In this document: positions 25,028 through 32,997 of the stretch, piece after piece
How the letters are laid out: each line of letters begins with the position of its first letter
How positions within the stretch are numbered: the stretch's first letter is position 1
Assembly: GCA_934169775.1 (NCBI GenBank)
Contig: CAKPOI010000012.1
Location: forward strand, 1-32,997
Reading direction: 5' to 3'
Origin: an uncultured Clostridia bacterium
Lineage (GTDB): Bacteria > Bacillota > Clostridia > TANB77 > CAG-508
DNA length: 32,997 bases
Notes under the pieces: generated by a model
Told to the model about the DNA's origin: nothing
Seen by the model: only the letters and a program-made list of their open reading frames with translations
The model's database searches: none
Made by a program: the position numbers and the translations under genes

Positions 25028-25975
25028 TTATTTTTTAAACATAACTGCTTTTTCAGATGTTTGGTCATCAGAATTTGTAACTTGAACTTTCATTTTGTTA
25101 TCACTACCCTCTTTTAAAGCAATTTCAAATTGAAATTCTTTACCACTTAATTTTTGTCCGTACCTCTTACTTTCATCTTCATCTAAAGTAATAATTACTT
25201 CTTGTAATTCTACATCATCTTTTAGGCTTATAACATATGCTGTTCTATCTTCATTAAATTTAATATCTATTGTTGGAATTGAAACTCCATTAGTCTCTTG
25301 TACTTTTGTTTCAGTACGATTATTTATATCTACAACAACTATAGTTAATGTATGTTTTCCATTTAAAGTATCTATTGTCTCATCAATAGTATCTGAATTA
25401 ATATCTATTTTAGTTTCGTCCTGATCGTCCCAACGATATGTTAAATAAGATATTTCTGTATCACCTTCATAAGATATTTTAATTTTTCCATTTCCTACAG
25501 CCTCTAATTTTATATTACTATTTAATTCATATTTTTTAGAATATATGCTTTCTTGGTTTTGACTGTCAATAACTGTAATATTTAAAACATTACTTCCTGA
25601 AGGAATTTGAACTTTTTGTTCTAAATATTTACCACCATTACCAGTTAAAGTAGTTTTTTTGCCATCATTCCATTGATATACAACAGTTTGAATTCCAATA
25701 TCACTTGTAGCTTTTAATAAAATTGTAGTATCATCACCCTCAACATTTTCCACAGAAATTACAGGTTTTGACATAGCATTTATTGATGTATTTTTTCCTT
25801 CTCCTTTATATAAAGCATATGAACCAGTTCCTATTACACAAGCACCAAACACAATCAAACTAATTGCAAAAAATTTCGTAACACTCGCAATATCTTTAGA
25901 AACTGATTTTCCATTTCCAACTCTTTTACTTTTTTGCTTTTTTGGCTCTGGATTTGTAGCTAAAATTTGATTCAT
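25028..25975 (-). CDS. Single-pass membrane protein with Ig-like extracellular repeats
   Basis: A 315-aa protein. Residues 1-30 are polar and basic (PKKQKSKRVGNGKSV), a helix spans about 33-54, and the rest is outside. The outer part looks like three tandem all-beta Ig-like domains of about 80-90 residues, each with a Y-x-W-(N/D)-D or equivalent core: VVYQWNDGKKTTL, LTYRWDDQDETKI and a last more divergent one. The helix is not preceded by a cleavable signal, so it is probably type II. I do not know its ligand. It lies just before the giant surface protein in the genome and reads the same way, with its own promoter. Confidence 0.75.
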   Translation of the reverse strand: MNQILATNPEPKKQKSKRVGNGKSVSKDIASVTKFFAISLIVFGACVIGTGSYALYKGEGKNTSINAMSKPVISVENVEGDDTTILLKATSDIGIQTVVYQWNDGKKTTLTGNGGKYLEQKVQIPSGSNVLNITVIDSQNQESIYSKKYELNSNIKLEAVGNGKIKISYEGDTEISYLTYRWDDQDETKIDINSDTIDETIDTLNGKHTLTIVVVDINNRTETKVQETNGVSIPTIDIKFNEDRTAYVISLKDDVELQEVIITLDEDESKRYGQKLSGKEFQFEIALKEGSDNKMKVQVTNSDDQTSEKAVMFKK

Positions 25976-26018
25976 TCTGACTAACCTTCCTTCCTACACT
26001 TCTTATACTTCACCTCAA

Positions 26019-26047
26019 ATTATAACATAGCAATAATTAAAAGTAAA
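26019..26047 (-). promoter_or_regulatory. Extended -10 promoter of the Ig-like protein gene
   Basis: TTTACT (26042-26047) and TGTTATAAT (26019-26027) on the minus strand; the hexamers are 17 bases apart measured to the TG, about 45 bases before the gene. Confidence 0.5.
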
Positions 26048-26071
26048 CAACTTTTTTTAAAAATCTCAACA

Positions 26072-26136
26072 TCCTAGATAACATTTGTATATTGAACCTA
26101 GAAATATATTTATACATATACTTATGTTATCTAGGA
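26072..26136. repeat. 65-bp nested palindrome
   Basis: A 13-bp perfect outer stem (TCCTAGATAACAT 26072-26084 with ATGTTATCTAGGA 26124-26136) encloses a smaller TGTATA/TATACA stem. It sits between the terminator of the giant surface gene and the promoter of the Ig-like gene. The arms do not match family P1. Confidence 0.75.
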
Positions 26137-26142
26137 ATATTA

Positions 26143-26181
26143 AATAAACCATCAAAGCTTTTAAAACTTCAATGGTTTATT
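26143..26181 (-). terminator. Terminator of the giant surface protein gene
   Basis: A perfect 10-bp stem (AATAAACCAT 26143-26152 with ATGGTTTATT 26172-26181), with further inner pairing and a T-rich tail on the minus strand, begins 15 bases after the stop. Confidence 0.7.
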
Positions 26182-26195
26182 ATATTTATGTATGA

Positions 26196-29100
26196 TTATA
26201 AAACAAATTTCTTAATTAAAACAATTCCTCCTGCTAACATTACTAAAACTGTAAATCCAAGAGCAAAATATGTTTTAGCTTTACCTGTAGAAACTGATAG
26301 CATAACTGGTGCATCATCAATATCATCTTCACCATCTTTTTTATTATCTGGTGTTGAATCTCTATCTGGAACACCTTTATCATTATAATCTTTAGAAATT
26401 TCCGCAATATTTGTTTTTAATCCCATATTATTTTGAGCATTAATCCAAGTCAATAAAACTTGAACATCTGCACTTTCACCTGGTTGTAACAATTTATCAG
26501 CTAATAGATTTGTTGTAATTACATTATTACCTAAATCTGTCCAACCTGGGTTATCAGCTGCAACAAATTTTAAACCTGTTGGAACATAGTCTTTAACTTC
26601 TTTTGCATAACCAGCAATATCACCTTCATTAGTTACTCTAATAGAATATCTAAATTTAACTGTAACTTTGTTTAATTTTTTACGATTTAACTCAACTTTT
26701 ACAATTGGTTCAGGATCTTGTTCTGGTGTATGACCTGTTTGAGTAACAGTTTCTTTTCCATTTTCTATTACAATAGCTTGTGTTACCCATTTTCTTAAAG
26801 CTAAATCAAAATAATTTAATTTGATATATTCTCTATCTTGATCGTCTTCGCCATCGTTCCATTCATCTGGTGTTGAATCTATATCATCAATGTCTTTACC
26901 ATCTTTATCAGTATCTTTTGAAATTTGTGCAGAGTTTACAATTATTTTATCAGAAGTATTAGGTTCTACAACTTTAAATGCAACTTTAACATCTAAGTAA
27001 TCTGGATTTCCATCTGATATTTCTTTACTTCCATCAAAAGCTTTTAATAAATATGGATTTTCTTTCAAAGATGAATCTTCCTTCATTTTAGCTTCACCTT
27101 GTTCTTTTGATAAATAATCTGTTCTAATTTTTACAGCTTTTGAAACATCATCTGTTTTATTTCCATCTTTATCATACATTACCCATCTGTATTCTTTATT
27201 TGTTTCATTATCTGGTAAAAATTCTAGACCTGCTGGCATATCATCAGAAACTTCTGCTGCATAACCATCTTTCATACCTTCATTAAATACTCTAATTGTA
27301 TATGTAACTATATCACTTGTTACAACATCAACTGGATCTTTTGTATGTTCATATGTTATCTTGTTATTTTCAGCATCATATTTAACTTGTGGTATACGTG
27401 TAGTTACATCTGTGTTATTAACTTTTGTTATAAATTTTCTTAAAGCTAAATCAAAAGGTTTTATTATAACTTTTTCAAAATCATCATCATCTTGTTGTCC
27501 AGGTACATAATCACCTGTTTCATCATCTTTATATGATGGTAATTTACTATCTTCAGGAAGATTTACATTATCTTCTTCTGAATCTCTATCTTTTATTGTA
27601 TTTTTATTTCCATCTGTAAATTCTGTAATATCTGCTATATTTGTTATAACTTCATTAACTTTTGCAGTATCTTTTAATTTACACATAATTGGAACTTCTA
27701 CATAATTTAAAACAATCTTTCCATTTGCATCTTTTTTATATTTTTCAATTTTACTATCTTTTAAATAATCTGTTGATACTGTTCTTCCATCTTCTGAAAC
27801 TTTCCAATTATATTTTGTATTAAATTCTCCATTTACAAATTCTAATGTTGGAGGTAAATGATCTTTAATTTCTGTTGCATATCCATCAATTTCACCTTCA
27901 TTATACACTCTTAACATATATACAACAACATCATTTTTATTTACTTCTACTGGAGTTTTTGTATGATTATATGTAGCTGTTGTAATTAATTTTCCATCTG
28001 CCCCTGTTGTATTTAATTTTGAAGTATCAACTTGTGGCGCTCTTGTATAATTTCCTTTTGAATCTTTTAAATATTCACTATCTAAAATTTCTTTATCTGG
28101 ACTTACTGCTATTATGAATTTTCTTAAAGCTAAATCAAATGGTTTTATTTTTACTTTTTCAAAATCATCATCATCTTGTTGTCCTGGTACATAATTTCCT
28201 GTCTCATCCTCTTTATATGATGGTAATTTACTATCTTCAGGAAGATTTACATTATCTTCTTCTGAATCTCTATCTTTTATTGTATTTTTATCTCCATCTG
28301 TAAATTTCGTAATATCTGCTATATTTGTTATTATTTCACCTGCATTTACTGTATTTTTAACTTTACACATAATTGGAACTTCTATATAATTTAAAACAAT
28401 TTTTCCATTTGCATCTTTTCTATATTTTTCAACTTTGCTATCTTTTAGATAATCTGTTGTTACTGTTCTTCCATCTTTTGAAACTTTCCAATTATATTTT
28501 GTATTAAATTCCCCATTTACAAATTCTAATGTTGGAGGTAAATGATCTTTAATTTCTGTTACATAACCATCAATTTCTCCTTCATTATATACTCTTAACA
28601 TATATACTACAATATCACTACTACTTACTTCCAATGGATTTTTTGGATGATTATATATAGCTGTTGTAATTAATTTTCCATCTGCTCCTACAGTATTTAA
28701 TTTTGAAGTATCAACTTGTGGTGCTCTTGTATAATTTCCATTTGTATTTTTCAAATATTCACTATCTGAAATTTCTGTATCTGGACTTACTGCTATTATA
28801 AATTTTCTTAAGGCTAAATCAAAATTTTGTAAAATTATATTATCATAATCTTCGTCATCTTCTTTATATGATGGCCATTTTTTATCATCATCATAATATT
28901 TGTCATCATCTTCTTTTTTCCAGTCCTCTGGTGTTGAATCTCTATCAGTTACTTCATTTCCATCTGAATCTGTATCTTTTGTAATAGCAGCTTCATTTCT
29001 TATAGTTGTTCCTCCAATGTCATCTGAAATAACTTTCATATAAACATAAACTTCTTTATAATCTAAAGTTTGAGTAGCTGAATCAAAAGCTTTAATTAAA

Positions 29101-31232
29101 TTAGTGCCTGTTCCAGTTTTTTCTGCACCTTCACCCTTAGCTAAATAATTTGTAGTAACTACTTCTATTTTATTTGTATCTTTATTTATAGTTTTTGGTG
29201 TCCATAATAATTGATTATATAAAATAGCATCTTTTTCAATTTGTGATAAAGTTGTATCTTTTTCTAGCTCATCTTCTAATTTTTCAGACCAAACAAATTC
29301 TAATCCTTCTGGCACATCTTCTGAAATTTCTGATGCATATCCATCCATAGCACCTTCATTATATACTCTTATAGCATATTTTATAATATCACCTTTTTTT
29401 ACTGCTACTGGATTTTTATCCATTTTATATGTTGCTGTTGTAACTAATTTACCATCAGCACCAACTGTATTTAATTTGCTTGTATCAACACTTTTAATTC
29501 TTTCAGGAACTTTTACATTATTAACTTCTGAAATACGTTTAATTAATTTTAAATCAAATTCATTTGGTAACAAAACCAATTTTTCAAAGTCATCATCATC
29601 TTGTTCACCTTTATAAAAATAGTTTAAATCTCCTAATTCATTTTTATTAGCTGTATTTCCCTTATAATCTGACATACTATCTTTATTTACATTTGGTTTT
29701 GTATCTGGTTCTGAATCTCTATCATCACCAACAGTTTTTGTTATTGTAAGATTATCAACTGCATTATATTCTTCTGCAATCCAAGCAACATTTGTCAAAA
29801 TCTCTTTATCTGTTGAACTTGCCTTTTTAGTCACTGTACATGTAAATTCAATTGTTTCTGATTGTAAGTTTCCACTTGCATATGCAGCTAAATTAGATGT
29901 ATTACTTGATTTTCTTGTAAATGTCACTGAATTTGTAGTAGCATCCCAAACAGCATCATAAATATTTTTAGCACTATCTGATAAACTACTAAAAACTAAA
30001 CCAGTTGGTAATTGATCAACAATTTTTGTAACTCTACCAGCTTTACTTCCTTCATTATAAACTGAAATATTATATGTAACTATATCCCCTGTTTTTACAG
30101 TTACAGGATCTTTTCTGTGTTTATATGTTGCTGTAAATTCTGTATCAATTGTAGCTGTATCAATTGAAGGATTTCTTGTAGTTGATGCTGAACTTGATAA
30201 ATCTGTTGTAGCACCTTCCTTAGTTGTTACCTTTGTAATATATTTTCTTAATGCCATATCAAATGGTTTTTCTTTTTCAATTGAAATTACTGGTTGATGA
30301 TCTTCTACATTTGGATCTGTATATAATGTAATTTTACTTTTTGATGTTGTTGTTCCATCTTTATATTTTGATATATTAGCTTTTGCTGTATTTATTAAAT
30401 AATCATATAAATAACATGCTTGCTCATCTCTATCATTTCCAGCTCCAGTTTGATTTCCATCAACTATCGGATTATAATCTTGTAAACTTTTGTATTCACT
30501 CATTGAAGTTGTTTTATAGAATAACCATGTCTTTTTACCTAATTGATTAAATACATTCGTATAAGAATCTCCTCCATCATAATTTGTAAAATACCATAAT
30601 GCTGCTTGTTGAACTGCATCAACATCCTCATCTGTTAAAGCTGTATTATAATTTAATGGATTAATATTATTAGCTTTTAATGCTGCATTTATTAAATCTG
30701 TTTTTTCTTGTACTGTTGAAGATTCTGGAATATACATTAAATCAGCAAGTGCTAAAATCCCATAATAATTGTCTGTACTTACCAAACTATATAATGTACT
30801 ATTTCTATCTTTTAGGCTTAATAACTCAGCTTTATCTTTTACTAAATTATATGAAGTTGTATATGTTGCTCTTTTAATAGCAGGTTTACTTGTTCCTGTT
30901 GATGTATCTGTACTTAATTCTCTAAAACCTACACCTGCTTTAACACAATACAATGTAAGATCTGTACTATAATTTGTATCACTTTCATTATTACTATTAT
31001 ATTTAACTATTTCCCAGATTTTATATCCTTGATCTATTGTTAAATGATTGTTTGGTATCTTTATAGAATACCCCATATTTTCTGGTGTTGTATTACTTCT
31101 ATATTCATTAATTCCAATATACCAATTTGGATTTAAAGATGTAGATGCTTCTACAGAATGTGGTATAAATAAAATAGCAAATAAACTAATTGTAAATAAT
31201 AAAATACTTAATTTTAATTTTCTACTTTTCAT
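26196..31232 (-). CDS. Giant surface protein: thioester domain plus six DUF11-like repeats
   Basis: A 1678-aa exported protein. The signal peptide ends near HSVEA. The N-terminal domain (about 35-240) has LYCVKAGVG with Cys96 and VQQAALWYF, the Cys and Gln pair expected for a thioester (TQXA-type) adhesin that can bond covalently to host or surface amines. Six repeats of about 220-240 residues follow, starting near 321, 556, 804, 1031, 1259 and 1474, each beginning FDLALRKFI and containing VVYMLRVYNEGEIDGYATEI and LPPTLEFV. Acidic linkers such as GQQDDDDFEK join them. Repeats 3 and 4 are almost identical in DNA, a recent duplication. A C-terminal helix with basic end (VLVMLAGGIVLIKKF) anchors it. 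No LPXTG is visible; LSVSTG sits where a sorting motif would be. I chose ATG at 31232 with AAGGAG at seven bases. Confidence 0.88.
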   Translation of the reverse strand: MKSRKLKLSILLFTISLFAILFIPHSVEASTSLNPNWYIGINEYRSNTTPENMGYSIKIPNNHLTIDQGYKIWEIVKYNSNNESDTNYSTDLTLYCVKAGVGFRELSTDTSTGTSKPAIKRATYTTSYNLVKDKAELLSLKDRNSTLYSLVSTDNYYGILALADLMYIPESSTVQEKTDLINAALKANNINPLNYNTALTDEDVDAVQQAALWYFTNYDGGDSYTNVFNQLGKKTWLFYKTTSMSEYKSLQDYNPIVDGNQTGAGNDRDEQACYLYDYLINTAKANISKYKDGTTTSKSKITLYTDPNVEDHQPVISIEKEKPFDMALRKYITKVTTKEGATTDLSSSASTTRNPSIDTATIDTEFTATYKHRKDPVTVKTGDIVTYNISVYNEGSKAGRVTKIVDQLPTGLVFSSLSDSAKNIYDAVWDATTNSVTFTRKSSNTSNLAAYASGNLQSETIEFTCTVTKKASSTDKEILTNVAWIAEEYNAVDNLTITKTVGDDRDSEPDTKPNVNKDSMSDYKGNTANKNELGDLNYFYKGEQDDDDFEKLVLLPNEFDLKLIKRISEVNNVKVPERIKSVDTSKLNTVGADGKLVTTATYKMDKNPVAVKKGDIIKYAIRVYNEGAMDGYASEISEDVPEGLEFVWSEKLEDELEKDTTLSQIEKDAILYNQLLWTPKTINKDTNKIEVVTTNYLAKGEGAEKTGTGTNLIKAFDSATQTLDYKEVYVYMKVISDDIGGTTIRNEAAITKDTDSDGNEVTDRDSTPEDWKKEDDDKYYDDDKKWPSYKEDDEDYDNIILQNFDLALRKFIIAVSPDTEISDSEYLKNTNGNYTRAPQVDTSKLNTVGADGKLITTAIYNHPKNPLEVSSSDIVVYMLRVYNEGEIDGYVTEIKDHLPPTLEFVNGEFNTKYNWKVSKDGRTVTTDYLKDSKVEKYRKDANGKIVLNYIEVPIMCKVKNTVNAGEIITNIADITKFTDGDKNTIKDRDSEEDNVNLPEDSKLPSYKEDETGNYVPGQQDDDDFEKVKIKPFDLALRKFIIAVSPDKEILDSEYLKDSKGNYTRAPQVDTSKLNTTGADGKLITTATYNHTKTPVEVNKNDVVVYMLRVYNEGEIDGYATEIKDHLPPTLEFVNGEFNTKYNWKVSEDGRTVSTDYLKDSKIEKYKKDANGKIVLNYVEVPIMCKLKDTAKVNEVITNIADITEFTDGNKNTIKDRDSEEDNVNLPEDSKLPSYKDDETGDYVPGQQDDDDFEKVIIKPFDLALRKFITKVNNTDVTTRIPQVKYDAENNKITYEHTKDPVDVVTSDIVTYTIRVFNEGMKDGYAAEVSDDMPAGLEFLPDNETNKEYRWVMYDKDGNKTDDVSKAVKIRTDYLSKEQGEAKMKEDSSLKENPYLLKAFDGSKEISDGNPDYLDVKVAFKVVEPNTSDKIIVNSAQISKDTDKDGKDIDDIDSTPDEWNDGEDDQDREYIKLNYFDLALRKWVTQAIVIENGKETVTQTGHTPEQDPEPIVKVELNRKKLNKVTVKFRYSIRVTNEGDIAGYAKEVKDYVPTGLKFVAADNPGWTDLGNNVITTNLLADKLLQPGESADVQVLLTWINAQNNMGLKTNIAEISKDYNDKGVPDRDSTPDNKKDGEDDIDDAPVMLSVSTGKAKTYFALGFTVLVMLAGGIVLIKKFVL

Positions 31233-31259
31233 ATTTAATCTCCTTTTATAATTCATATT

Positions 31260-31397
31260 TTAGTATAAAATTAACGTCTAAATAAGTCTTTTAATTATAT
31301 TTATTAAAAAACCCTTTTCCACACAATATAATTATAGTACATTTTGTCGCTAAAATCAAGGTTTTATCAAAATTTTTATACAGCTTTTATACATAAT
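31260..31397. other. Divergent intergenic region
   Basis: AT-rich sequence upstream of the surface protein gene. TATACT and TATAAT-like boxes are present, but I could not pair either with a convincing -35. Confidence 0.35.
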
Positions 31398-31600
31398 TAA
31401 GAAATAATATATGTATATTTCAAAATAATTTTTTCGGTTCAATACGCAATCTAAGAATTTCTAAAGTAAGTTAATGAATTCCTTCATCTTGGTCCTCGCT
31501 TCGCTCGACGTGAAGCTCATTCATTAACTTATTTAAGAAATTTTAAGATTGCTCCAATCACATTCAAAAATTATTTTTTATATACATATATTATTTCTTA
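31398..31600. repeat. 203-bp nested palindrome upstream of the carboxypeptidase gene
   Basis: A perfect 21-bp outer stem (31398-31418 with 31580-31600) encloses further paired arms: AATAATTTTT/AAAAATTATT, GCAATCT with AGATTGC allowing one bulge, and AAGTTAATGAAT/ATTCATTAACTT. The centre (about 31480-31520) has a locally GC-rich hairpin, GCTTC/GAAGC. It resembles the 7539 palindrome in its outer arm and is the largest in the window. There is no gene inside. Confidence 0.85.
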
Positions 31601-31657
31601 TATATATTTTACGAATAAAATACTAAAAAACCAATATAATTAAGCAGAGGTATGAAT

Positions 31658-32852
31658 ATGATAAAAAAATCACAATTAAAAATCACAATCACAACAATTT
31701 TAATAATTCAATTATTCTTTCCTATAGCAGTATATGGAAAAAATATAGCAGAAGAAAAAATAATAAATTCACGAGCATATGTAGTAATAGACAGAAATAG
31801 CAACACAATATTATTAGGGAAAAACGAAAATCAAAAAAGAAAAATGGCATCAACCACAAAAATAATGACAGCAACAATCATAATAGAAAATTGCAATCTA
31901 AAAGAAACTATAGAAATATCAAGAGAAGCAGCAAATATAGGAGGTTCAAGACTTGGATTAAAACTAGGAGATAAAATAACAATTAAAGATTTACTATATG
32001 GTCTAATGCTAAAATCAGGAAATGATTGTGCAGTTGCATTAGCACAATATTGCGGAAATAATATTGAAGGTTTTTCCACACTAATGAACAAAAAAGCAAA
32101 TGAACTTCGGATTAAAAAGTACACATTTTGAAACCCCTCATGGATTAGATAATGACAATCACTACACAACAGCATATGAGCTAGCTTTATTATCAAATTA
32201 CGCAATGAAAAACAAAACATTTGCAACAATTGTAAATACTATAGAATATACTGTAACAATAAATGGTTATCCAAAAGCCATTAGAAATACAAACGAACTA
32301 CTCGGAAATGTCAACGGAGTATATGGAATAAAAACTGGTTTTACAAATGGAGCAAATAGATGTCTAGTAAGCTGTTGCAAAAGAAACGATTTAGACATAA
32401 TTTGTGTAGTTTTAGGAGCAGATACAAAAAATTTTAGAACTCGTGACAGTATAAAATTAATAGAATATACATTTAAAAACTATGAACCTGTAAATCTTAA
32501 AGAAATAATGAAAAAAGAGTTTACAACTTGGAAAGAAAAAAATTCAACATCATTTACAATCATAAAAGGCACAACAAACATAATAAATTTAGAAATGATA
32601 AATCCCATCTATTCAATAATTCCAATACACAAACAAGATATAGAAAAAATATCAGTTCAGATTGATTGCACAACTAATCTAACTGCACCAATAAGTATCA
32701 ATTCAAAAATAGGAACAATCACTTGTAAAATTAATGAAAAAATTCTTATAGAAACCAACATAAAAGTAACAGAAACAATAAACAAAAAAAATATCTTTAA
32801 TTATCTAGCTGAACTTATAAAAAACTATAAATACATAAAACTTAAATTTTAA
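31658..32852 (+). CDS. D-alanyl-D-alanine carboxypeptidase, needing a +1 frameshift at CGG
   Basis: The gene is in two frames. Frame 0 begins with a signal peptide and has STTK (S65, K68) and KSGN (120-122), then meets CGG at codon 151 and stops seven codons later. Skipping the C turns CUU CGG AUU into CUU GGA UUA and gives NKKANEL-GLKSTHFETPHGLD, exactly the S11 peptidase consensus, then GIKTGFTNG (KTG 225-227) and a C-terminal domain to 32852; total 397 aa. All three catalytic motifs appear only in the joined protein. It trims the terminal D-Ala of peptidoglycan stem peptides, like DacA/DacF. I chose ATG at 31658, seven bases after AGAGG. An ordinary frameshift mutation is the alternative; see the findings. 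Confidence 0.87.
32108..32110 (+). other. In-frame CGG at the +1 shift point of the carboxypeptidase gene
   Basis: Frame 0 reads AAU GAA CUU CGG AUU AAA AAG; the +1 frame reads CUU-(C)-GGA UUA AAA AGU. Codon 151 is the only in-frame CGG. CUU followed by a slow codon is a known setting for +1 shifting (prfB uses CUU UGA, yeast Ty1 CUU AGG), but the shared element with the CwlD-like gene is CGGA itself. Confidence 0.75.
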
Positions 32853-32859
32853 TTTTTTT

Positions 32860-32888
32860 AAAGTCCCATATATAAAATATGGGACTTT
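32860..32888. terminator. Bidirectional terminator between the carboxypeptidase gene and acpP
   Basis: A 12-bp perfect stem (AAAGTCCCATAT 32860-32871 with ATATGGGACTTT 32877-32888) and a five-base loop separate two convergent genes. Confidence 0.75.
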
Positions 32889-32902
32889 ATATATAAAACT
32901 AA

Positions 32903-32997
32903 TTATTGTACATTTTCTTTGATGTAATCAACTACATCTCCTACTGTTACAACTTTTTCTGCATCACTATCTGGAATTTCTATATCAAATTCTTCTT
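32903..32997 (-). CDS. acpP: Acyl carrier protein, C-terminal part
   Basis: The gene runs off the right edge; only the last 31 codons are present. The visible end, EEFDIEIPDSDAEKVVTV followed by GDVVDYIKENVQ, is the conserved C-terminal half of acyl carrier protein (helix III, then helix IV), which carries growing chains in fatty acid synthesis. The phosphopantetheine Ser (DSL motif) would lie just outside the window. Confidence 0.9.
   Translation of the reverse strand, partial: EEFDIEIPDSDAEKVVTVGDVVDYIKENVQ

Noticed and set aside
26092..26388. Plus-strand frame of 98 codons over the end of the surface protein gene
   Set aside because: It runs through a palindrome and terminator and then antisense to the anchor of the surface protein.
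23762..32110. Both frame breaks as independent sequencing errors or ordinary pseudogenes
   Set aside because: Not fully excluded, but both breaks coincide with the only in-frame CGG codons of the window and need the same one-base skip, and both genes are otherwise undamaged.

Overview
The window is very AT-rich, with strong AGGAGG-type ribosome binding sites and a mix of ATG, GTG and TTG starts. Gene content (pflB/pflA, two-domain SSB, CwlD and PdaB-like enzymes, replication-relaxation-like protein, thioester surface protein) points to an anaerobic clostridial Firmicute, probably a gut lineage with endospore ancestry. No tRNA, rRNA, CRISPR array or transposase gene is visible.

Layout. 1-654: 5' end of a prepilin-like gene with its promoter and a ~300-base leader. 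655-2882: two-component system. 3009-4073: MscS channel. 4122-4500: three tandem 129-bp palindromic units. 4499-7446: dnaG-rpoD. 7625-10243: small alarmone synthetase, an unknown protein and an M23 peptidase. 10696-14286 (+): XRE regulator, pflB, pflA. 14333-18904 (-): ispH, a replication-relaxation-like protein, an S1-domain protein, rluB-like and rluD-like. 19049-21685: GT-C-like membrane protein and a two-OB SSB. 21879-23944: unknown protein, PdaB-like deacetylase, CwlD-like amidase. 24023-25975: degenerate receiver-GGDEF protein and an Ig-like membrane protein. 26196-31232: giant thioester surface protein. 31658-32852 (+): D-Ala-D-Ala carboxypeptidase. The right edge cuts acpP.

Main result. 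Two genes, the CwlD-like amidase and the D-Ala-D-Ala carboxypeptidase, are each split into two overlapping frames. In both, frame 0 breaks exactly at an in-frame CGG codon, and skipping only the C of that CGG (next codon GGA, Gly) restores a complete family-typical protein. I checked every CGG trinucleotide on the sense strand of the other recognised genes (about two dozen): none is in frame. CGG is therefore absent as a sense codon here and occurs only at +1 shift points. This looks like an unassigned or unread CGG codon used as a +1 frameshift signal, rather than two random assembly errors.

Second result. A family of ~121-129-bp nested palindromes (five copies: three in tandem after rpoD, one after pflB, one after the GT-C-like gene) shares arms and always has the same orientation relative to the stop codon of the gene before it. 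Three unrelated nested palindromes (7539, 26072, 31398) and a short dispersed GGGGACGG-type repeat add to an unusually repeat-rich set of intergenic regions.
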